Below, in pieces: positions 12,948 to 18,703 of a stretch of DNA of 18,703 nucleotides. The position numbers and the translations under genes were made by a program. The DNA lies in contig CALISP010000313.1 in NCBI GenBank assembly GCA_938041705.1, positions 1-18,703 on the forward strand, given 5' to 3'. How positions within the stretch are numbered: position 1 is the stretch's first letter; each line of letters begins with the position of its first letter. The DNA comes from an uncultured Cocleimonas sp. (GTDB lineage Bacteria; Pseudomonadota; Gammaproteobacteria; Thiotrichales; Thiotrichaceae). Below the pieces are notes generated by a model. The model was not told the origin of the DNA. It made no database searches and saw only the letters and a program-made list of their open reading frames with translations.

Positions 12948-14227
12948 TGGTTGATCAAGTTTGTTTCACTACTAAGCAATTTACCGTTGAGCCATATTCA
13001 TTAGAAAATTACTTGAAAATTGGTGGCTACCAAGCGTGGCAGAAAATTCTTGAAGAGAAAACAGATCCTGCCGATGTTATTGAGCAAATAAAAGCATCTG
13101 GCTTGAGAGGTCGAGGTGGAGCAGGTTTCCCTACGGGCTTAAAGTGGAGCTTCATGCCACGAAATATGCCAGGTCAAAAGTATATTGTATGTAACTCTGA
13201 TGAGTCTGAGCCAGGAACTTGTAAGGATCGTGATATTCATCGTTTTAATCCTCATGCTTTGGTTGAAGGTATGGCTATTGCTGGATATTGTATTGGCGCC
13301 ACGGTTGGTTATAACTACATGCGAGGCGAATGGATGGATGAGCCATTTATTCGTTTCGAAGAAGCGGTTAAAGAAGCTTACGAAGCTGGTTACCTTGGGC
13401 AAAATATCCAAAAAAGTAAGATTGATTTTGAATTGCATGGAACTTTAGGTGCTGGTGCCTATATTTGCGGTGAAGAAACAGCGTTATTAGAATCACTGGA
13501 AGGTAAAAAAGGCCAGCCTCGCTTTAAACCACCATTCCCAGCAAGTTTTGGTTTGTATGGTCGTCCAACGACGATTAATAATACTGAAAGTTTATCTTCT
13601 ATTCCCGCAATTCTTCGAGGCGGTGCAGATTGGTTTAAGGATATGGGTGTTGAAGGATCTGGAGGTGAGAAATTGTTCTCAGTCTCAGGACATCTTAATA
13701 ACCCAGGTAATTTTGAAGTGCCAATGGGACTTCCATTTAAAGACCTAATAGAAATGGCTGGTGGTATTCGTAATGGCAATAAACTTAAAGCTGTTATTCC
13801 TGGAGGTTCATCAGTACCTGTATTAAAAGGTGATGTGATGATGGGACTTACTATGGATTACGATACTATCCAAAAAGCAGGTTCATATCTGGGCTCTGGC
13901 GCAGTCATAGTGATGGACGAAACCACTGATATGGTAAAGGTATTGCAACGTATATCACGCTTTTACTTTAATGAATCTTGTGGACAATGTACACCGTGTC
14001 GTGAAGGTACAGGTTGGTTGTATCGAATGTTATGTAGAATCGTTGAGGGTAAAGGTACCTTAGAAGATATCGATCGTTTGGATGAGGTTGCGCATAAAAT
14101 CGAGGGCAGAACAATTTGTGCCTTAGGTGATGCAGCGGCAATGCCAGTATGGAGTTTTATTCAGAACTTCAGAGAAGAGTTTGTTCACTATGTTGAGAAC
14201 GGATGTTCCATGGTGGATACGAAATGA
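12947..14227 (+). CDS. nuoF: NADH-quinone oxidoreductase subunit F
   Basis: 51-kDa subunit homologue that binds NADH and FMN and holds [4Fe-4S] cluster N3. It is the electron entry point of complex I. The 426-residue product shows the glycine-rich nucleotide loop GRGGAGFPTGLKWSF (55-69), NSDESEPGTCKDR (83-95), GAGAYICGEETALL (168-181) and the cluster ligands Cys345, Cys348 and Cys351 in ESCGQCTPCREGTGW, with Cys391 in TICALGDAAA. Length is normal. It starts on the last base of the nuoE stop and overlaps nuoG by four bases (ATGA at 14224-14227), a typical coupling arrangement. Confidence 0.98.
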   Translation: MVDQVCFTTKQFTVEPYSLENYLKIGGYQAWQKILEEKTDPADVIEQIKASGLRGRGGAGFPTGLKWSFMPRNMPGQKYIVCNSDESEPGTCKDRDIHRFNPHALVEGMAIAGYCIGATVGYNYMRGEWMDEPFIRFEEAVKEAYEAGYLGQNIQKSKIDFELHGTLGAGAYICGEETALLESLEGKKGQPRFKPPFPASFGLYGRPTTINNTESLSSIPAILRGGADWFKDMGVEGSGGEKLFSVSGHLNNPGNFEVPMGLPFKDLIEMAGGIRNGNKLKAVIPGGSSVPVLKGDVMMGLTMDYDTIQKAGSYLGSGAVIVMDETTDMVKVLQRISRFYFNESCGQCTPCREGTGWLYRMLCRIVEGKGTLEDIDRLDEVAHKIEGRTICALGDAAAMPVWSFIQNFREEFVHYVENGCSMVDTK

Positions 14228-16644
14228 GTAAAAAAATCAGCAAGATCGAAGAGAATAAAGTTGTGGAAAATATGGTTACTTTCACAATTAATGATAAAGA
14301 GCATAAAGCGGCACCAGGCTCGATGTTAATTGAAGTTACTGATGCGGCTGATATTCATATACCTCGATTTTGTTATCACAAAAAACTCACAGTAGCGGCA
14401 AATTGCCGTATGTGTCTCGTTGAAGTTGAAAAAGCACCTAAACCATTACCTGCCTGTGCAACTCCAGTAATGGAGGGTATGAAGGTTTGGACGAAATCTG
14501 AAAAAGCATTAACAGCTCAAAAAGATACAATGGAGTTTTTGCTAATCAATCATCCTTTAGATTGCCCTATTTGCGATCAGGGTGGTGAGTGTGAGTTGCA
14601 AGACCTTTCTATGGCTTTTGGTGGAAGTACATCGAGTTATCAAGAATTAAAACGTGTTGTCGTTGATAAAGATATAGGTGAGTTAGTCGCGACAGAAATG
14701 ACTCGCTGTATTCAATGTACGCGCTGTGTTCGCTTTGGTGAAGAAGTGTCAGGAATGCGAGAGTTAGGTGCTACCGGTCGCGGCGACAGGATGGAAATCG
14801 GAACATTCGTTGAGAAGAGTATAGATTCAGAACTTTCTGGAAATATCATCGATATTTGTCCAGTGGGAGCATTGACAGCAAAACCATCTCGTTATCATTC
14901 GAGATCATGGGAGATGTTACAAAGCGAAGGTATTGGATCGCACGATAGTGTTGGTTCGAATGTTCGTTTACATACCTTTAAGAATAAACTAGTACGCGTT
15001 ATTGCTGGTGAAAATGAAGCAATTAATGAATGTTGGATTTCTGATCGCGATCGTTTTAGTTATCAAGGTGTTTACGCAGAAGATCGTGTTAAATCACCTA
15101 TGATTAAGAAAAATGGAATGTGGAAAGAAGTTGATTGGAGCGAAGCTCTTGAAGCTGTGGCGAATGAGATAAAAGATGCTAACCCAGATGCCGTAGGCGT
15201 TCTTGCATCGGCCCGAGCTACATTGGAAGAGCAATATTTATTGCAAAAATTGATGCGAGGCATAGGCGTGAATAATATTGACCATCGATTACGTCAAATA
15301 GATTTTCATGATCAAGAAAATACTGATCTATTTCCTAATTTAGGAATGAGTATTACCGATATCGAGGATACTGACGCCGTAATCTTAATCGGTTCAAATG
15401 TTCGAAAAGAACAGCCGATGATTAATCATAGAATTCGTAAGGCAGCATTGAAAGGTGCAAAAATTTATACGGTTAATCCCCGTGAATTAGCCTTCAATTA
15501 TGATGTTGTTGAGCAATGTGTTGTCACTCCAGCGGAAATGGTAAATCAGTTAATACTAATTGCTAAAGCTAGTTTTACTCTTAGTAAAAATAAAATTCCT
15601 GCTGGCTTAGGTGATTTATTAAAAAGTGTTCGTAGCAATAAAAATGCTAAATCAATTGCTGAAAGTCTTGCGAATGCAAAGAATGCTGCAGTTTTTGTTG
15701 GAAGTATCGCCGAGCAACACCCAGCATATTCAACTTTACGTGTATTGGCTTTAGTTATTGCAGAAAATACAGGTGCAAAGCTTGGTTTCATTGGAGGTGC
15801 AGCAAATACTTCTGGTGCTTGGTTAGCTGGTTTAATACCACATAGGAAAGAGGCAGGTAAGCCTGTTGAAAATATGGGTAAAAATGCTGCTGAGATGTTA
15901 AACCATCCAAAGAAAATTTATGTTCTTATGGATGTTGAGTTAGAAGCAGACTCTGATAATCCACAACAAGCTTTAGCTGCTTTAAATCAAGCAGAATGCG
16001 TTATTGCTATTACACCTTATATGAATAAAAAGATGTTGGCGAACGCTGATATTATATTACCAAGTGCAGCTTATTCAGAAACCTCAGGGACTTTTGTAAA
16101 TATAGAAGGAACATGGCAGAGTTTTAAAGCAGCATCAAAAAGCTATGAAGATGCTAGACCTGCATGGAAAATATTACGGGTTTTAGGGAATCATCTGAAT
16201 GTAAAAGGTTTTGACTATGTGAGTTCTAGGGATGTTCGTGACGAATTAAAAGTTCTTTGCGGTCAATCAGAAAATGATAATAAGTTTGAAGCAACTGGTA
16301 CTTATGCTACTCATACATCGTTTGATAATAAATCATTACAACGCATAGGTGAAGTTGGCGAATATGCTTGTGATTCATTGGTTCGTCGAGCTAAAGCCTT
16401 GCAAGATAGCCAACCAGAACAACAAAAGGTGCAACTGAACAATAAAGTAATAAAGAGTTTGGGTCTAGAAGCTGCACTAACAAGTAACAGCCATAAAGTC
16501 CAAGTGAAACAGGGCGGCGTAATGGTGGAAATGTCGATGAGCGTAAATGACATGATCCCAGATGGATGCGCTTTAATAATGGCAGGAACTAAATCAAGTG
16601 GGCTGTTAGGTTCAGCTTTTGGTGAAATTGAAGTTAATTTATAA
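14224..16644 (+). CDS. nuoG: NADH-quinone oxidoreductase subunit G
   Basis: 75-kDa subunit homologue that wires electrons from NuoF to NuoI. The 806 residues begin with a ferredoxin-like [2Fe-2S] domain (Cys50, Cys61, Cys64, Cys78). Cluster N5 (His110, Cys114, Cys117, Cys123 in HPLDCPICDQGGEC) and cluster N4 (Cys162, Cys165, Cys168, Cys212) follow. The remainder is the molybdopterin-oxidoreductase-like fold without molybdenum cofactor. The extra N7 cluster ligands of E. coli-type NuoG are absent; the corresponding segment near 236-250 reads GIGSHDSVGSNVRLH. The frame opens at 14203, but the ATG at 14224, inside the ATGA overlap with nuoF, is preferred. A later ATG at 14272 (MVTFTIND) also fits many homologues and would remove a 16-residue charged N-terminus. 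Confidence 0.97.
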   Translation: MSKKISKIEENKVVENMVTFTINDKEHKAAPGSMLIEVTDAADIHIPRFCYHKKLTVAANCRMCLVEVEKAPKPLPACATPVMEGMKVWTKSEKALTAQKDTMEFLLINHPLDCPICDQGGECELQDLSMAFGGSTSSYQELKRVVVDKDIGELVATEMTRCIQCTRCVRFGEEVSGMRELGATGRGDRMEIGTFVEKSIDSELSGNIIDICPVGALTAKPSRYHSRSWEMLQSEGIGSHDSVGSNVRLHTFKNKLVRVIAGENEAINECWISDRDRFSYQGVYAEDRVKSPMIKKNGMWKEVDWSEALEAVANEIKDANPDAVGVLASARATLEEQYLLQKLMRGIGVNNIDHRLRQIDFHDQENTDLFPNLGMSITDIEDTDAVILIGSNVRKEQPMINHRIRKAALKGAKIYTVNPRELAFNYDVVEQCVVTPAEMVNQLILIAKASFTLSKNKIPAGLGDLLKSVRSNKNAKSIAESLANAKNAAVFVGSIAEQHPAYSTLRVLALVIAENTGAKLGFIGGAANTSGAWLAGLIPHRKEAGKPVENMGKNAAEMLNHPKKIYVLMDVELEADSDNPQQALAALNQAECVIAITPYMNKKMLANADIILPSAAYSETSGTFVNIEGTWQSFKAASKSYEDARPAWKILRVLGNHLNVKGFDYVSSRDVRDELKVLCGQSENDNKFEATGTYATHTSFDNKSLQRIGEVGEYACDSLVRRAKALQDSQPEQQKVQLNNKVIKSLGLEAALTSNSHKVQVKQGGVMVEMSMSVNDMIPDGCALIMAGTKSSGLLGSAFGEIEVNL

Positions 16645-16668
16645 CTTTAATAGAAAAACGGATATCAA

Positions 16669-17730
16669 TTGGATACTTTAACTACATTTTTAAACAGTTT
16701 TTTGCCAGAAGGTTTATCGGCATTTATTGTAATCATGCTTAAGATTGTGGCTATTCTGTTGCCTCTAATTTTAGCGGTTGCGTATACGACTTTTGCTGAA
16801 AGAAAAGTCATTGGCTATATGCAGTCTCGTATGGGGCCAAATCGAGTTGGACCTAAAGGATGGCTTCAACCAATAGCAGATACTGTGAAGTTGATGTTTA
16901 AGGAGATAATAACTCCTACCAAAGCCAGTAAAATTGTATTTTTCATCGCTCCAATGTTGGCATTGGCGCCGGCTTTAGCCGTTTGGTCAGTTATTCCATT
17001 TTGGGACGGTGGTGTTTTAGCGAATGTGAATGCGGGCTTGTTATTGATTTTAGCCGTTAATTCACTTGATGTATTCGGTATTATATTAGCGGGTTGGGCA
17101 TCGAATTCTAAATACGCAATTTTAAGTTCACTACGAGTAGGAGCGCAGGTGGTTTCCTATGAAATTGCTATGGGTTTTGCACTAGTTGGCGTTTTAATGG
17201 TATCAGGTAGTTTAAACCTAACTGAAATTGTTCAAGCTCAGGGTGGTGGTATGTTCGGTTGGAATGTATTCCCTCTTTGTGGTTTGTTTGTGGTGTTTTT
17301 TATATCAGGTGTAGCAGAGACAAACCGTGCTCCCTTTGATGTGGCTGAAGGTGAGTCTGAAATAGTTGCAGGTTTCCATGTCGAATATTCTGGTATGGCT
17401 TTTGCGTTATTCTTCTTAGCAGAATACGCAAGCATGATTTTAATCTCGACCTTAACTGCCCTATTATTCTTTGGTGGTTGGTTATCACCCTTTGGAAATT
17501 TAGTAGCTGATATTCCTGTGCTGAGTTTTATCCTTGGAGATGGTTTTCATTGGCTATTATTGAAGACAATGTTCTTCTTATTCTGCTACCTCTGGTTCAG
17601 AGCGACATTCCCTCGCTATCGTTATGATCAGATAATGCGCTTGGGTTGGAAAATTTTAATTCCAGTAACATTGGTATGGATTTTTGGTATTGGCATCGCT
17701 ATCGCTTATGGGTGGCAACCATGGTTATAA
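16669..17730 (+). CDS. nuoH: NADH-quinone oxidoreductase subunit H
   Basis: Membrane subunit (ND1 homologue) at the junction of the two arms, forming much of the quinone entry channel. The 353-residue product is strongly hydrophobic with about eight membrane helices. The conserved loops AERKVIGYMQSRMGPNRVGPKG (43-64) and ETNRAPFDVAEGESEIVAGFHVEYSGM (217-243) are intact, including the acidic residues of the second loop. The start is TTG at 16669. It gives the usual length of about 43 residues before AERKV and has CGGA at 16659-16662 as a weak ribosome binding site; the first ATG (codon 23) would remove most of helix 1. It lies 24 nt after nuoG and 99 nt before nuoI. Confidence 0.95.
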   Translation: MDTLTTFLNSFLPEGLSAFIVIMLKIVAILLPLILAVAYTTFAERKVIGYMQSRMGPNRVGPKGWLQPIADTVKLMFKEIITPTKASKIVFFIAPMLALAPALAVWSVIPFWDGGVLANVNAGLLLILAVNSLDVFGIILAGWASNSKYAILSSLRVGAQVVSYEIAMGFALVGVLMVSGSLNLTEIVQAQGGGMFGWNVFPLCGLFVVFFISGVAETNRAPFDVAEGESEIVAGFHVEYSGMAFALFFLAEYASMILISTLTALLFFGGWLSPFGNLVADIPVLSFILGDGFHWLLLKTMFFLFCYLWFRATFPRYRYDQIMRLGWKILIPVTLVWIFGIGIAIAYGWQPWL

Positions 17731-17829
17731 ATCTAGATACAAAACACTTTGAAGAGACACCCCCCCACTTTGTAGGCATTTTATCAAGTATGAATATTAA
17801 TTGTGAACCAACGTTGAGAGGCAAAGAAG

Positions 17830-18321
17830 ATGTTTAGATCTATGACTCACTTCGTAAAATCGTTTACTTTATTTGAATTATTTAAAGGTCTAGGAATAAC
17901 GGGTAAGTATCTTTTTAAACGAAAAGTTACAATTCAATATCCTGAGCAAAAAACACCGATGTCACCACGTTTTCGTGGTCATCATGCATTACGACGTTAT
18001 CCTAATGGTCAAGAGCGTTGCATTGCTTGTAAATTATGTGAAGCCGTTTGTCCTGCTTTAGCCATTGATATAGAAATGGAAGAACGTCCTGATGGTACCC
18101 GCCGCACGACCAAATATGATATAGATTTTTTCAAATGTATCTATTGTGGTTTTTGTGAAGAAGCATGCCCAGTAGATGCGATTGTAGAAACTCATATATT
18201 TGAATATCACTTTGAAGAACGTGGTAAAAACGTTATCACTAAAGAAGAGTTATTGGCTTTTGGTGACAAACACGAAGCTGAAATTGCAAAACGCAAAGCA
18301 GCTGATGCACCTTATAAATAG
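17830..18321 (+). CDS. nuoI: NADH-quinone oxidoreductase subunit I
   Basis: Ferredoxin-type subunit (TYKY homologue) with two [4Fe-4S] clusters, N6a and N6b, passing electrons to N2 in NuoB. The 163-residue product contains two CxxCxxCxxxCP motifs: Cys64/67/70/74 with CIACKLCEAVCP, and Cys103/106/109/113 with CIYCGFCEEACP. The N-terminal about 40 residues form the amphipathic helix that packs on the membrane arm. The ATG at 17830 is preceded by AGAGGC at 17817-17822; a second ATG at codon 5 has no better site. The 99-nt gap after nuoH is the largest within this otherwise tight operon. nuoJ starts 10 nt after its stop. Confidence 0.97.
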   Translation: MFRSMTHFVKSFTLFELFKGLGITGKYLFKRKVTIQYPEQKTPMSPRFRGHHALRRYPNGQERCIACKLCEAVCPALAIDIEMEERPDGTRRTTKYDIDFFKCIYCGFCEEACPVDAIVETHIFEYHFEERGKNVITKEELLAFGDKHEAEIAKRKAADAPYK

Positions 18322-18331
18322 GCATTAATGT

Positions 18332-18703
18332 ATGACTTTAGAATTATTCATATTTTATCTTTTTGCAGTGATCACACTATCGGCAGCAGTTGGAGTAGTA
18401 ACTGCGCGTAATCCAGTTTATGCCGCTTTGTTTTTAATTCTTGCGTTCTTCACTAGTGCTGCTACATGGGTGTTATTGGAAGCCGAATTCTTAGGCGTAG
18501 TGCTAGTGCTGGTATATGTGGGTGCAGTTATGGTTTTGTTTTTATTTGTAATTATGATGCTTGATATCAAAATAGATACTCTCAAAGAAGGAATGGTGCG
18601 TTATTTACCTTTGGGTTTAATTGTTGCAGTTACTGTTGTTGCTGAAATGATTTTTGTTATGAAATCTAGCACTTTTGATAGAGCAATACCTGAGCCAGCT
18701 CCA
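18332..18703 (+). CDS. nuoJ: NADH-quinone oxidoreductase subunit J, 5' part
   Basis: Membrane-arm subunit (ND6 homologue), cut by the right edge of the window after 124 codons with no stop reached. The visible part begins MTLELFIFYLFAVITLSAAVGVV and shows at least four hydrophobic helices. It has the family landmarks ARNPVYAALFLILAFF (about 26-41) and LEAEFLGVVLVLVYVGAVMVLFLFVIMMLD, including the glutamate and the glycine-containing third helix whose pi-bulge is important in complex I coupling. The ATG at 18332 follows the nuoI stop by 10 nt; a nearby ATG at 18328 is out of frame. The ribosome binding site is weak. nuoK-N presumably continue beyond the window. Confidence 0.93.
   Translation, partial: MTLELFIFYLFAVITLSAAVGVVTARNPVYAALFLILAFFTSAATWVLLEAEFLGVVLVLVYVGAVMVLFLFVIMMLDIKIDTLKEGMVRYLPLGLIVAVTVVAEMIFVMKSSTFDRAIPEPAP

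Noticed and set aside
13139..13779. Antisense open frames of about 100 codons opposite nuoF
   Set aside because: Opposite strand of a highly conserved gene, with no ribosome binding site and no recognisable protein features.
17646..17837. 63-codon open frame across the end of nuoH and the nuoH-nuoI gap
   Set aside because: It starts inside nuoH in another frame with no ribosome binding site, and the peptide resembles nothing known. The nuoH frame is clearly the coding one.

Overview
The window looks like chromosomal DNA of an AT-rich gammaproteobacterium. Every protein I can place is a standard bacterial housekeeping protein. The complex I operon has separate nuoC and nuoD genes, as in many beta- and gammaproteobacteria (E. 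coli has a nuoCD fusion). Proposing a marine or sulfur-oxidising lineage would be a guess from base composition only. I see no insertion sequence, integrase, phage gene, CRISPR array, tRNA or rRNA.

Layout. (1) 1-576: the 3' end of an unrecognised basic protein. (2) 698-3909: glmU-glmS, overlapping by one base, which supply UDP-GlcNAc for peptidoglycan and LPS. (3) 3910-4256: a 347-nt gene-free stretch before a SulP-family anion transporter (4257-6011), which ends in a good intrinsic terminator. (4) 6103-7397: molybdopterin genes moaD-moaE on the plus strand, convergent with moaC on the minus strand, with a shared bidirectional terminator between them. (5) 7622-9249: comF (TTG start, divergent from moaC) and yicC. 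(6) 9250-9584: a 335-nt gene-free regulatory region. (7) 9585 to the right edge: nuoA-B-C-D-E-F-G-H-I-J, the start of the NADH:quinone oxidoreductase operon. nuoJ is cut by the window edge, and nuoK-N presumably follow outside.

How the genes relate. GlmS makes glucosamine-6-P and GlmU carries out the last two steps to UDP-GlcNAc (GlmM is not here). MoaC makes cyclic pyranopterin monophosphate and MoaD/MoaE convert it to molybdopterin; moaA, moaB and moeA/moeB are not in the window. NuoE/F/G form the NADH-oxidising module, NuoB/C/D/I the quinone-reducing connecting module, and NuoA/H/J part of the membrane arm.

Nothing here amounts to a new system of genes. The most interesting signals are non-coding. 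A 28-nt two-block element with the same outer spacing occurs upstream of both the SulP gene and nuoA. The nuo leader carries repeated ACCTAT/ATAGGT elements that could form mutually exclusive hairpins and overlap a Fur-box-like sequence. The codons for the MoaD C-terminal Gly-Gly also form the Shine-Dalgarno sequence of moaE.
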